A stretch of 64,000 nucleotides of DNA from Mycobacterium botniense (GTDB taxonomy: Bacteria; Actinomycetota; Actinomycetes; Mycobacteriales; Mycobacteriaceae), in the NCBI RefSeq assembly GCF_010723305.1, contig NZ_BLKW01000002.1, positions 1,612,001 through 1,676,000 of the forward strand, given 5' to 3'. A program made the position numbers and the translations under genes. The first letter of the stretch is position 1; each line of letters opens with the position of its first letter. Under the pieces are notes generated by a model. That model had not been told where the DNA came from. It did not search any database and was given only the letters and a program-made list of their open reading frames with translations. Positions 51,801 to 62,712 of the stretch are shown one piece after another.

Positions 51801-53909
51801 GTGTCAGCGACCATTATCGACGAACAAGCCGCGGTGCGGGAGCTGGTGCGCGATTGGGCGTCGACATCGGGGGCCACCGCCGCGATCCGCGACATCGAGC
51901 AGGGCAACGCCGACGCGTGGCGGCCTGTATTTGACGGTCTGGCCAATCTGGGACTGTTCGGTGTCGCCGTTGCGGAGGAAAGCGGTGGTGCGGGCGGCAG
52001 CGTCGAGGATCTGTGCGTCCTGGTCGAAGAGGCCGCCACGGCGTTGATTCCCGGGCCGGTCGCGACGACGGCGCTGGCCACACTGGTGGTCACGGATCCC
52101 GGCCTGCGGGGCGCGCTGGTGTCTGGTCAACGCTGTGCCGGGATGGCGCTTGAGGGCGATGTGCGCTTCGATGCCGCTTCCTGCCGGGCGTCGGGGAGCG
52201 TGCGCTGGGTGCTGGGCGCCACCGACGGCGGGGTGCTGCTGCTGCCGGCCGGCGGGCAGTGGCTGCTCGTCGACGCCGCCGACGACGGCGTAGTGGTCGA
52301 ACCGGTGCGCGCTACCGACTTTTCGCGCCCGTTGGCGCGGGTGGTGCTCGCCTCGGCGCCGGCCGCTGTGCTGGACGCCCCGGAGCTGGAGGACCTGGCT
52401 GCTACCGTGTTGGCCGCCGAGGCGGCCGGGGTGACCCGGTGGGCGCTGGATACCGCGGTCGCCTACGCCAAAGTGCGTGAGCAATTCGGTAAGCCGATCG
52501 GCAGCTTCCAGGCGATCAAGCACATCTGCGCCGAGATGCTTTGCCGCGCCGAGCAAGCCGAGGTGGCTGCCGCTGACGCTGCGCGTGCCGCCGCGGATCC
52601 GGATCGGCGCCAGCTGTCGCTGGCCGCGGCGATCGCCGCGGCCAGCGGCATCGAGGCCGCCAAAGCCAACGTCAAGGATTGCATCCAGGTCCTCGGCGGC
52701 ATCGGCATCACCTGGGAGCATGATGCGCATCTATACCTGCGCCGGGCCTACGGCATCGGGCAGTTCTTGGGCGGGGCCGCACGGTGGCTGCGCCGCGTGG
52801 CTGCGCTGACCCGTGCCGGTGTGCGCCGCCGTCTGGCCATTGATCTCGGCCGGGTGGCCGATTTGCGGCCTCAGATCAGCGCAGCTGTTGCCGAAATCGC
52901 CGCGCTGCCCGAAGAACAACGGCGGGTCGCCCTGGCCGACGCGGGATTGCTGGCACCGCATTGGCCGCCGCCGTACGGGCGTGGCGCCGGGCCGGCCGAG
53001 CAGTTGCTGATCGACCAGGAACTCGCGGCCGCGGGTGTGGTGCGGCCGGACCTGGTGATCGGGTGGTGGGCGGCGCCGACCATCCTCGAGCATGGCACGC
53101 CGGAGCAGATCGAGCGTTTTGTGCCGGCCACGATGCGCGGCGAAATCTTTTGGTGTCAACTGTTTTCCGAGCCGGAAGCCGGCTCGGATCTGGCGTCGCT
53201 GCGCACCAAGGCGGTGCGCGTCGGCGGCGGCTGGAAGCTGACCGGCCAGAAGGTGTGGACGTCGTCGGCGCACAAGGCGCAGTGGGGGGTGTGTCTGGCC
53301 CGTACCGATCCGGAAGCGCCAAAACACAAGGGCATCACGTATTTCCTCGTCGATATGAGCTCACCGGGCATCACGATCCGGCCGCTGCGGGAGATCACCG
53401 GCGAGGCGTTGTTCAACGAGGTCTTCTTAGACGAGGTGTTCGTCCCCGACGAGATGGTGGTCGGGGCGGTCAACGACGGGTGGCGGCTGGCGCGCACGAC
53501 GCTGGCCAACGAGCGGGTCGCGATGGCTACCGGGACCGCATTGGACAACCCGATGGAAGAGCTGCTCGAGGCGGTGGCGAATCAGCAACTCGACAGCGCC
53601 CGGGAGGAGCGTCTAGCGGCGCTGATTGTGGCGGCCCAGACTGGGGCGCTGCTGGATCAGCGCATCGCCCAGCTGGCGGTTGGCGGGCGCGACCCGGGTG
53701 CGGAGTCAAGTGTGCGCAAACTGATCGGCGTCCGCTACCGGCAGGCGCTGGCCGAATACCGGATGGAGCTTTCCGAAGGTGCGGGCGTCGTCGAGGATGC
53801 GACGGTCTATGACTTCCTCAACACCCGCTGTCTGACGATCGCCGGAGGCACTGAGCAGATCCTGCTCACGCTGGCCGCCGAGCGACTGCTGGGGCTGCCG
53901 CGGGGATAG
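51801..53909 (+). CDS. fadE34: Two-domain acyl-CoA dehydrogenase FadE34
   Basis: A 702-residue protein made of two acyl-CoA dehydrogenase units in tandem (about residues 1-335 and 345-702). The second unit contains the complete fold blocks FWCQLFSEPEAGSDLASLRT, GQKVWTSSAHKAQWGV and FLNTRCLTIAGGTEQILL. The first is more degenerate but retains VREQFGKPIGSFQAIKH and VLGGIGITWEHDAHLYLRRA. In M. tuberculosis FadE34 acts on the CoA thioester of the steroid side chain. The GTG start has GAGGAG seven bases upstream, and a KstR box lies in the promoter. Confidence 0.93.
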   Translation: MSATIIDEQAAVRELVRDWASTSGATAAIRDIEQGNADAWRPVFDGLANLGLFGVAVAEESGGAGGSVEDLCVLVEEAATALIPGPVATTALATLVVTDPGLRGALVSGQRCAGMALEGDVRFDAASCRASGSVRWVLGATDGGVLLLPAGGQWLLVDAADDGVVVEPVRATDFSRPLARVVLASAPAAVLDAPELEDLAATVLAAEAAGVTRWALDTAVAYAKVREQFGKPIGSFQAIKHICAEMLCRAEQAEVAAADAARAAADPDRRQLSLAAAIAAASGIEAAKANVKDCIQVLGGIGITWEHDAHLYLRRAYGIGQFLGGAARWLRRVAALTRAGVRRRLAIDLGRVADLRPQISAAVAEIAALPEEQRRVALADAGLLAPHWPPPYGRGAGPAEQLLIDQELAAAGVVRPDLVIGWWAAPTILEHGTPEQIERFVPATMRGEIFWCQLFSEPEAGSDLASLRTKAVRVGGGWKLTGQKVWTSSAHKAQWGVCLARTDPEAPKHKGITYFLVDMSSPGITIRPLREITGEALFNEVFLDEVFVPDEMVVGAVNDGWRLARTTLANERVAMATGTALDNPMEELLEAVANQQLDSAREERLAALIVAAQTGALLDQRIAQLAVGGRDPGAESSVRKLIGVRYRQALAEYRMELSEGAGVVEDATVYDFLNTRCLTIAGGTEQILLTLAAERLLGLPRG

Positions 53910-53923
53910 TCCGCGACACGAAA

Positions 53924-53939
53924 CCGGGCCGTGGCCCGG
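53924..53939. terminator. Hairpin between fadE34 and the Rv3572 homologue
   Basis: CCGGGCC-GT-GGCCCGG is a perfect GC-rich inverted repeat 14 bases behind the fadE34 stop, followed within 20 bases by T-rich sequence (GCGTTTTACGGCTTTTTC). The 208-base gap to the convergent gene holds nothing else recognisable. Confidence 0.55.
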
Positions 53940-54117
53940 GGAACCCGCGTTTTACGGCTTTTTCTGCGGTTTGCGCCGTGAGCCATGCCGGGGATAGCTG
54001 CACCGGACCGATATCGGACGCAGTAGCGTATTGCTGCTCCGGTGGTGCCGCTGCGCAGGTACTGCCGTGACGGGTGTGGTCACGTCGGTGTTCGGCGCCA
54101 GACCGGCCGGGGGAGTC

Positions 54118-54654
54118 TTAGGAAAACGTGGTCTGCGCGCAGGTGCTGGGCGAGGTGAGGTTGACCCCGGTATACACCACCTGAATGTGAGCGCAGACGA
54201 TGACGGTGGTATCGGTCTTCGGTTGGCCGGTGCGCCAGTCGGTCGAGTCGATCCTGCCGACGGTCTGATATTTGTCCGGTGGACCTTCGCCCCAGTAGAT
54301 GGTGGTGATCACGTCCGGTCCGCCTTCTTTGAACACTTTGGTGAACGGACCGCCGGTGGCGTGCACATCCAGATACGTCAACCGGTCGGTCGAGCGCACC
54401 TCGGTGCTTTGCCGGGCCCACAGACCGGGCGGGAATCCGGTCACCCCGTCGGGCGTGCGCAGGTTGGCTCCCGCGGTGAAGTCGCAGCTGCCGGTCGCAC
54501 GGTGACAGTCCACAAGGGTATGGGTTTCCAGCTGGGTTGTCTCGTCGACGGGAAAGACGGTGGTGGCGTTGTTGCTGGCGGCTACGCAGGGTGTCGGCGG
54601 GATGACGGCCAGCACCGGCCCGACGCCCGCAAGTGCCACGAACAGCCGTTTCAT
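54118..54654 (-). CDS. Secreted conserved protein (Rv3572 homologue)
   Basis: A 178-residue protein with an N-terminal signal peptide (about residues 1-26, ending CVAA-S). The mature part has paired cysteines (DCHRATGSCDF, VCAHIQ, STCAQTT) and a beta-rich pattern. There is no lipobox, so it is likely released or periplasmic. It sits directly behind kshB on the same strand and may be co-transcribed, but a link to steroid metabolism is only positional. Function unknown. Confidence 0.8.
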   Translation of the reverse strand: MKRLFVALAGVGPVLAVIPPTPCVAASNNATTVFPVDETTQLETHTLVDCHRATGSCDFTAGANLRTPDGVTGFPPGLWARQSTEVRSTDRLTYLDVHATGGPFTKVFKEGGPDVITTIYWGEGPPDKYQTVGRIDSTDWRTGQPKTDTTVIVCAHIQVVYTGVNLTSPSTCAQTTFS

Positions 54655-54708
54655 CTTGGCGCCCTCACCTTCAGTTCAGCTGGTTCCAGCAGAACGTATC
54701 GCCGTGGT

Positions 54709-55797
54709 CTACTCGTCGTAGGTGACTTCGACCGAATCAGTCTCGGGGTGGGACTGACAGGCCAGGATGAGCCCATCGTCGAGGTCTCGCTGTTCCAAGA
54801 CGTCGTTGGCCTCCATGGTGACCTTGCCGGCGCGCAGGGTACAGGCACAGGCACCGCAATGACCCTCCCGGCAGGAGAACGGTGCGGCCAGCCCCGCGTC
54901 CAGCAGGACGTCGAGCAGCTTGGCGCGTCGCGGCCACGACACAGTATGGGTTTCCCCGTCCAGCGTGACCACCGCGGTGGCCGGCTGCTCGTCGCCGTTG
55001 TCCTCGACCGTGACCGCGGCGAACGGGTCAGTCTCCAGCGAGCGGAACACCTCGAGGTGGATGTGCTGTGGAGGCACATCGAGCGCCGTGAGGGCATCCT
55101 GAGCGGCCTGCATGAACGGGCCAGGTCCGCAGATGAACACTTGTCGGCCGGTGTACGGTGCTGCCAGTTTGGCCAGCGCGGCCGCGCTCGGCAGGCCCTG
55201 CAGCGATTCCAACCAGTGCAGCACGGTCAGCCGGTCGGGATACTTGACGGCCAGTTCGCGCAGGGCGTCGCCGAAGATCACCGAGCGGTCGTCGCGGTTT
55301 GCATAGAGCAGCACCACCTGCCCGCTACCCTCGGACAGCGCTGATTTACAGATCGAGATCACCGGGGTGATCCCGCTGCCGGCCGCCATGAGCAAAAAAT
55401 CGTCATCGAGGGTCCTGGGTACGAAGTTGCCCGAGGGCGCCAGCGCATGGATGCGCATGCCGGGGCGGGCGTGGTCGCACAGCCAGTTCGACGCGTAACC
55501 GTCGGCGGTGCGTTTGACGGTGACCATGAGCGCGTCGTCCGTGAACGGTGAGCTGCACAGCGAATAGCAGCGCGCCACTGAGCCGGTCCGCTCGCTGGGG
55601 ATGCGCAGGGTCAGGAACTGCCCGGGCGCGTAGCGCAGCCGGTCCGCCGGAATGTCGGCATCGTCGGGCACTGTGAATACCAGAGAACGCGCCTCGTCGG
55701 TCTCGGCGACGACATCGGCGATCTGTAGTTCAAGGACATGGCTGCCGAGCGGCTCGTCAGGAACTGCCGGGCGCACGACGGCCTTCTCTTCCGTCAT
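54709..55797 (-). CDS. kshB: 3-ketosteroid-9-alpha-hydroxylase reductase component KshB
   Basis: A 362-residue electron-transfer flavoprotein passing electrons from NADH to the KshA oxygenase, which opens steroid ring B. An FAD-binding barrel shows the RCYSLCSSP motif. The NAD domain has GSGITPVISICKSAL and FICGPGPFM. A C-terminal plant-type [2Fe-2S] domain carries CREGHCGACACTLRAG, with a further ligand in LACQSHP. The ATG at 55797 lies three bases from a KstR box, which therefore overlaps its ribosome-binding region. It is divergent from hsaA. Confidence 0.94.
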   Translation of the reverse strand: MTEEKAVVRPAVPDEPLGSHVLELQIADVVAETDEARSLVFTVPDDADIPADRLRYAPGQFLTLRIPSERTGSVARCYSLCSSPFTDDALMVTVKRTADGYASNWLCDHARPGMRIHALAPSGNFVPRTLDDDFLLMAAGSGITPVISICKSALSEGSGQVVLLYANRDDRSVIFGDALRELAVKYPDRLTVLHWLESLQGLPSAAALAKLAAPYTGRQVFICGPGPFMQAAQDALTALDVPPQHIHLEVFRSLETDPFAAVTVEDNGDEQPATAVVTLDGETHTVSWPRRAKLLDVLLDAGLAAPFSCREGHCGACACTLRAGKVTMEANDVLEQRDLDDGLILACQSHPETDSVEVTYDE

Positions 55798-55800
55798 AAC

Positions 55801-55814
55801 TAGAACAGGTTACA
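55801..55814. promoter_or_regulatory. KstR box adjoining the kshB start
   Basis: TAGAACAGGTTACA matches TNNAACNNGTTNNA exactly. It ends three bases before the kshB ATG (minus strand), where repressor binding would block transcription of kshB at or just behind its start site. Confidence 0.8.
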
Positions 55815-55868
55815 GAAACCTTGCCTCTCAGCGCTACCAGCTGCAGGAACAGGCTGCTCGACACAAAT

Positions 55869-55882
55869 CGGAACGTGTTCTA
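55869..55882. promoter_or_regulatory. Second KstR-like box, hsaA side
   Basis: CGGAACGTGTTCTA matches the KstR consensus except for C instead of T at the first position. It lies about 90 bases before the hsaA start and is the likely control site for the hsaA-D-C-B operon. Confidence 0.75.
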
Positions 55883-55971
55883 ATCTTCAGTCTAGGTCTG
55901 CCCGGCCCATCTTCGGGTTGGCAATGGCCTGTGTCGGCGCCCAGCTATGTCCGCACTCCCGGGAGGAAGCA

Positions 55972-57156
55972 GTGACGTCCATTGAACAACGCGATGCCGA
56001 GTCGGTTCTGGCCGGCATCGACGACTTGCTGCCCAAATTGCGGCAGCGGGCCCAGGAGACCGAAGACCTGCGGCGGTTGCCCGACGCCACAGTCAGCGAG
56101 CTGCAAGAGATCGGTTTTTTCAGGCTGCTGCAGCCACGACAGTGGGGTGGTCTGGAATGTGACCCGACGTTGTTCTACGAGGCGGCGCGCCGGCTTGCGA
56201 GCGCCTGCGGGTCCACCGGGTGGGTAGGCTCGATCGTCGGCGTGCACAACTGGCACCTGGCGTTGTTCGACCAGCGCGCGCAGCAGGAGGTCTGGGGCGA
56301 GGATCCGAACGTGCGGATTTCGTCGTCGTACGCACCGATGGGTGCGGGCACCGTCGTCGACGGCGGCTATCTGGTCAGCGGGTCGTGGAACTGGTCGTCG
56401 GGATGCGACCACGCCACCTGGTGTTTTGTGGGCGGACCGGTCATCAAGGACGGTCGTCCGGTGGACTTCGGCAGCTTCCTGATCCCGCGCAGCGACTACG
56501 AAATCCACGACGTGTGGTATGTCGTCGGATTGCGCGGTACCGGCAGCAACACCGTCGTCGTCAAGGACGTCTTCGTTCCGCGGCACCGGTTTCTTTCCTA
56601 CAAGGCGATGAACGACCATACCGCGGAGGGGCTCAGGACGAACACCGCACCGGTCTACAAAATGCCTTGGGGAACAATGCATCCGACGACGATTTCAGCG
56701 CCGATCGTGGGTATGGCCTACGGTGCCTACGACGCGCACGTGGAGCATCAGGGCAAGCGGGTGCGCGCAGCGTTCGCCGGCGAGAAAGTCAAGGACGACC
56801 CGTTCGCCAAGGTGCGCATCGCCGAGGCGGCCAGTGACATTGACGCGGCGTGGCGGCAGCTGATCGGCAATGTCGGTGAGGAATACGCGCTTTTGGCCGC
56901 GGGCAGGGAGATACCGTTCGGGCTGCGTGCCCGTGCCCGCCGTGACCAGGTGCGCGCTACCGGCCGCGCGATTGCTTCCATCGACCGGTTGTTTGAAGCC
57001 TCCGGTGCTACCGCGCTGGCCAATGATGCTCCCATTCAGCGGTTTTGGCGCGACGCGCATGCCGGACGGGTGCACGCGGCCAACGATCCGGAGCGGGCGT
57101 ACGTGATCTTCGGCAACCACGAGTTCGGGCTGCCACCGGGGGACACCATGGTCTGA
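55972..57156 (+). CDS. hsaA: Flavin-dependent monooxygenase oxygenase component HsaA
   Basis: A 394-residue acyl-CoA-dehydrogenase-fold oxygenase that hydroxylates 3-HSA to the catechol 3,4-DHSA in steroid ring degradation, using reduced flavin from HsaB. Recognisable blocks are LLQPRQWGGLECDP, GSTGWVGSIVGVHNWHLALF, ISSSYAPMGAG, and the C-terminal NHEFGLPPGDTMV. The GTG at 55972 follows GGGAGGAAGCA and gives the M. tuberculosis length (Rv3570c). It heads the hsaA-D-C-B operon under a KstR-like box. Confidence 0.95.
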   Translation: MTSIEQRDAESVLAGIDDLLPKLRQRAQETEDLRRLPDATVSELQEIGFFRLLQPRQWGGLECDPTLFYEAARRLASACGSTGWVGSIVGVHNWHLALFDQRAQQEVWGEDPNVRISSSYAPMGAGTVVDGGYLVSGSWNWSSGCDHATWCFVGGPVIKDGRPVDFGSFLIPRSDYEIHDVWYVVGLRGTGSNTVVVKDVFVPRHRFLSYKAMNDHTAEGLRTNTAPVYKMPWGTMHPTTISAPIVGMAYGAYDAHVEHQGKRVRAAFAGEKVKDDPFAKVRIAEAASDIDAAWRQLIGNVGEEYALLAAGREIPFGLRARARRDQVRATGRAIASIDRLFEASGATALANDAPIQRFWRDAHAGRVHAANDPERAYVIFGNHEFGLPPGDTMV

Positions 57157-57199
57157 TGGCAGCGGCGGCGATACCGGGCGAATCGATGAAAAGGAGTAG

Positions 57200-58994
<1,795 letters not shown>

Positions 58995-58995
<1 letters not shown>

Positions 58996-59564
58996 TGAGC
59001 TCTCCGGAGCAGATCGACCCGCGCACCTACCGGCGGGTGCTGGGTCAGTTCTGCACGGGGATCACCGTCATCACCACCATGTATGACGGGGCTCCGGTCG
59101 GCTTCGCGTGTCAATCGTTCGCAGCGTTGTCACTGGAGCCGCCGCTGGTGCTGTTCTGCCCGACCAAGGTGTCGCGGTCCTGGAAGGCGATCCAGGCCAC
59201 CGGCCGATTCTGCGTCAACGTGCTCAGCGAGGCACAGAAGGACATCTCCGCACGCTTCGGATCTAAGGAAGCCGACAAATTCGCCGACATCGACTGGAGC
59301 AGCTCGCCGCTGGGATCACCGATGATCGACGGGTCGCTGGCGCATATCGATTGCACAGTGGCCGCGGTGCATGAGGCCGGCGACCATTACCTGGTCGTTG
59401 GTGCGGTCCAGTCACTCACGGAGGTGCCGCGGGTGAAACCGCGGCCGCTGCTGTTCTACCGCGGCGATTACACCGGCATCGAACCCGAGAAGACCACACC
59501 GGCCCAGTGGCGCGACGACCTCGAGGCGTTTCTCACCAGCACTAGCCGGGATACCTGGCTGTAA
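58995..59564 (+). CDS. hsaB: Flavin reductase HsaB, partner of HsaA
   Basis: A 189-residue flavin reductase-like (FMN-binding split barrel) protein that supplies reduced flavin to HsaA. It shows the family blocks QFCTGITVITT, VGFACQSFAALSLEPPLVLFCP, FCVNVLSEAQKD and FGSKEADKF. Two consecutive ATGs (58992 and 58995) overlap the hsaC stop; the second gives MSSPEQIDPRTYR, closest to homologues. In M. tuberculosis the next gene of the operon is nat; it is missing here. Confidence 0.95.
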
Positions 59565-59656
59565 TCGCTCTAGTGAAGACGTTTTGGTTACCAACGCGTC
59601 CCGAGTGCGGTGGCCCGCGTCGTCGATGTGCACGGTGTGTTGCGCGGGTGAGCGGT

Positions 59657-61186
59657 TCACCGGCCGTGTGTAGGGGTATCGGGTTCGGGGGGGCCGGGGC
59701 CCCAGCTGCCGGGCATCATCGGCATGGTGGCGTTGTCGTCGGACGGGTCAGCGCCCAGCCTGACCAGCCCGGCGGGCTGGCCGACATGTTCCCGGTGGGC
59801 GGTGCCGGCAAACCCTTGGGTTCCCGCGCCCGGCCCGGAAGCCAGGACTGCGGCGGCCTGTTGCTCACCGCCCGTGCCGGTGTCGGGCTCGGCGTCCGCG
59901 CTGAGATCCAGGTATTCGTAGCGGTAGCCGCGGTCGATCAGCCCGGTCCGCCGCCGCGGCCGTCGATGCGCGCGTGCCCCGGAGGCCGCTGCGGCCTCCG
60001 CTATCGCAGTGTCACGCTCTGCGGCCGGCTCTTTGGTTGCGGCGCGAGCAGTCATCGCTGAGCCCACACCGGAACCCGGAGGACCGACAAGGTAGGGATA
60101 GGCAACCTGTGCGGTGCCGGCGAGCGGTGGCGGAGGCGCCGGCGGCGGAGCGGCGCCGGCGGCGGGTGCCGGGGAGGACGGCAGGGCCGGTGCCGGGGCG
60201 GTCGCTGGGACCGCGGCGGAGGTGACAACCGGGGGGGCCACACTGACAACCGGTGCCGGGGAGATCAGCGGAGCGGCAACCGGACCGGGGACCGCGGCGA
60301 GCGAGGCGGGCTGAGACATGCCGGCCAGCCCGGTCAGCCCGGTCAGGCCCGTCATGTCCGCCATCGGTACAGACGCAGCGATCAGGCCGAGCGAGAGCTG
60401 CGTCAGCTCCGTCAGCTGCGGGGCGAAGGTGAGGTAGACCTCGCCGGCCCAGTGGGGAACGTCGCTTGTCAGCACCGGATCGGTCAGCAAGCTTTCGATC
60501 GCCCCGACCGGATTTGACGGAAATTGCGACAAGTCGCCCTCGATGGCGTTGGCAACCTCACCGGCTCGGGTTGTCCACCAGCTCAGGTGGGTCGGACCTG
60601 GTCCGCTGTCTTGGTTTGTACCAGCACTGGGGGCCGAGGCGCTATTGGCTTTCTGGATCGGCGGGGCCGGAGTGGTTTGCGGTGCTGCCGTCACCGCCGC
60701 GCCGGCGACGGTCTGATAGGTCGCCATGGTGGTCGCCGCCTGGATCCACATCCGCGCATAGTCGGCCTCGTTGAGGGCGATCGGTATCGTGTTGATGCCG
60801 AAGAAGTTCGTTGCCACCAACACGGCGTGGACGGCATGGTTGGCGGCAAGCTCGGCCAGCGTCGGCATGGCTGCCACAGCGGCGGTGTAGGCCGCCGCCG
60901 CGGTTTCGTGCTGGGCGGCTACCGCGCTGCTATCCGCGCTGGTTTGTATCAACCACGCCAGATACGGCACATTCGCGGCCACATATGACTCTGCGCTGGG
61001 ACCCTGCCACACCCCCGCCTGCACGCCTGCCAGCAGAGCGCTGAGGTCCTCGGCCACCGAAGCGTATTCGCTGCTCAACGCATTCCATGCCTGCGCTGCG
61101 GCCAGCAACGCTGCCGGTCCCGGGCCGCTGGACAGTAACGCCGAATGTACTTCCGGCGGTGAGGCCATCCAGATCAGCTCGGTCAT
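59657..61186 (-). CDS. PPE family protein, PPE-PPW subfamily
   Basis: A 509-residue protein. The N-terminal PPE domain (about 1-175) starts [19 protein letters not shown] and carries the WxG element ([11 protein letters not shown]), an all-helical fold secreted by type VII systems. A variable Pro/Ala-rich middle contains [11 protein letters not shown]. The C-terminal region has a basic stretch [21 protein letters not shown]. It ends with the PPE-PPW hallmarks GFAGTAHRE and PMMPGSW (PxxPxxW). No PE gene precedes it, so it is an orphan whose partner must be encoded elsewhere. It lies convergent to hsaB. Confidence 0.9.
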   Translation of the reverse strand: MTELIWMASPPEVHSALLSSGPGPAALLAAAQAWNALSSEYASVAEDLSALLAGVQAGVWQGPSAESYVAANVPYLAWLIQTSADSSAVAAQHETAAAAYTAAVAAMPTLAELAANHAVHAVLVATNFFGINTIPIALNEADYARMWIQAATTMATYQTVAGAAVTAAPQTTPAPPIQKANSASAPSAGTNQDSGPGPTHLSWWTTRAGEVANAIEGDLSQFPSNPVGAIESLLTDPVLTSDVPHWAGEVYLTFAPQLTELTQLSLGLIAASVPMADMTGLTGLTGLAGMSQPASLAAVPGPVAAPLISPAPVVSVAPPVVTSAAVPATAPAPALPSSPAPAAGAAPPPAPPPPLAGTAQVAYPYLVGPPGSGVGSAMTARAATKEPAAERDTAIAEAAAASGARAHRRPRRRTGLIDRGYRYEYLDLSADAEPDTGTGGEQQAAAVLASGPGAGTQGFAGTAHREHVGQPAGLVRLGADPSDDNATMPMMPGSWGPGPPEPDTPTHGR

Positions 61187-61536
61187 CACCGGCGCCGCGG
61201 ACCCCGATCAGCGATAGGTGACGCATGTCCGCCCGGGCAGCCGGGGTCAACCCTCGCAAACCGTTCCGACCCGGGGCTGACCGGCATCTGGCAGGCCCCG
61301 GCCAAGTCGTCGAGAACAACACCCGGCTTCATAACAGACATCGGAGCTGATCTTCCCCCGGCACTGACGATTCCGCAATAGCGACTCGATGATGATGAGG
61401 ATGCCGCCTTCTCGGGGTTTAGACGCTAAATACTCCGCTAACGCGGATACTGGTATCCGGCAGGCCCGGCCGCAGTGGGAGCGGGCGATCACCCGGGCAT
61501 GCCGCTGCGCAGCGCTGACCGGATCGGCAACCTGGA
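61187..61536 (-). other. Gap between PPE and cupin genes with a possible excisionase-type HTH remnant
   Basis: No complete gene is evident in these 350 bases. On the minus strand, the frame 61247-61492 (GTG start) reads CGRACRIPVSALAEYLASK near its N-terminus. This resembles the wing and end of the HTH_17/excisionase-type DNA-binding domain (pattern GR-x-x-RIP-x-SALxEYL). The helix-turn-helix that should precede it is not recognisable, and the remainder of the frame has no known match. It may be a decayed fragment of a mobile-element regulator or chance. Confidence 0.25.
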
Positions 61537-62697
61537 TCAGCTCTCGGGCAGCCGCACGAGAAAGCCGGTAGTGATCAGCGTTCGGGCCAGCTCAGTTTGC
61601 TGCGCCGGATTCAGCCCGGGCAGATCACGAACCCGAAACGGCCCGGTCGCTCTCGAGACGAACAACATCGCGGCCTCATGATCGCGGCTAACCCGTATCA
61701 GCAATTGGGCGAATTGCAGAGCGACGCCGTCGGCGACCGGGATCACCCGCGAATACAGCGGCTGATATTTCATCACTCGTGTCCGTCCGTCGATTCCCAC
61801 GGCGCATGGGATCTGGCCGACTGGGGGGCAGCGTCCACGTCGGACCAGGACATCTTCCATGGCACTGAGCGCCTCAGCGACGGCGCCGGAGTCTTCGACG
61901 GTTCTGACCGCTGCGCGCACCAGGTCGACCAGGTTTGCGCGCAGCCCGGGGTCATCGAGATGCCGCGGCGGCAGACGGTCGTGGACACGCTCATCGCGCA
62001 AACTCAGCGAATGCAGCAGGTGAGTGAGCAGTGTGAGCACCGTTGGGGCATGTATCCCGACAGTCAGGTGAACGGATAGCTCCGAGTGTGTCTCGGCGCC
62101 GTGGACTCGGCCGCGCGGCAGATACAACACATCACCGGCCGTCAGATGCAGGTCAGCTGGTGGGGCAAGGTCGGCACCGGCAAATCCTTCGCGGCGCTGC
62201 ATTTCGTGGGGTGGCACCTCGGCGTCATAGATATGCCAGATCTTGGATCCCTGGATCTGCAGGATCAGCACGTCGTGGGGGTCGAAATGCGCGACAAATC
62301 CTGTGGAGTGAGGTGGTGTGAGATACGCGTTGACCCGCGTCGGGAAATTTAGCTCAACCTCGATCGAGTGTGATAAGGCACCGATTGTGCGCATATAGCG
62401 CTCCAGCCCGTTCAGGATGACCGTGTAGCCGTCGGCTAAGCCGTCGCGGACCCGGACCGGGTCGAGACTGCCATCCGCTAGGCGATAACTGCCGGGGTCT
62501 TTCTCCTCACCGCCTCTGACCAGCCGTACCGCCGACGGCTCCGGCTGGACGTGCGTCAGGAGTTCCTCAACGGCCGCCGACCCGCGCAGCACATTATCGA
62601 AGTAGTTTGCGCAGCCGCGATTCACATGGTACGGGCGGCTCCCCCAGATGTCGTCGAGAAATGTCTGCACCGGGAGAGGGGCAAGCAGCCAGGTCAA
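61537..62697 (-). CDS. JmjC/cupin_4-type Fe(II)/2-oxoglutarate oxygenase
   Basis: A 386-residue protein of the cupin_4/ROXA-MINA53-like family of protein hydroxylases. The Fe-binding facial triad is HFDPHD (H-x-D) with a distal histidine in RGRVHGAETHSELSVHLT. LILQIQGSKIWHIY and GDVLYLPRG are the typical core strands. A C-terminal winged-helix-like part follows (GPFRVRDLPGLNPAQQTELARTLITTGFLV, landmark only). The target is unknown; bacterial relatives hydroxylate ribosomal proteins or tailor peptides. The visible start is a TTG at 62697 without a good ribosome binding site; an ATT at 62712 behind GAGGAGG may be the true start. Confidence 0.78.
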   Translation of the reverse strand: MTWLLAPLPVQTFLDDIWGSRPYHVNRGCANYFDNVLRGSAAVEELLTHVQPEPSAVRLVRGGEEKDPGSYRLADGSLDPVRVRDGLADGYTVILNGLERYMRTIGALSHSIEVELNFPTRVNAYLTPPHSTGFVAHFDPHDVLILQIQGSKIWHIYDAEVPPHEMQRREGFAGADLAPPADLHLTAGDVLYLPRGRVHGAETHSELSVHLTVGIHAPTVLTLLTHLLHSLSLRDERVHDRLPPRHLDDPGLRANLVDLVRAAVRTVEDSGAVAEALSAMEDVLVRRGRCPPVGQIPCAVGIDGRTRVMKYQPLYSRVIPVADGVALQFAQLLIRVSRDHEAAMLFVSRATGPFRVRDLPGLNPAQQTELARTLITTGFLVRLPES

Positions 62698-62712
62698 CGA
62701 GAACTCGGCAAT

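Noticed and set aside
54031..55344. Plus-strand frame opposite kshB and the Rv3572 homologue (about 437 codons)
   Set aside because: Both minus-strand genes have strong family motifs; the frame is a by-product of high GC.
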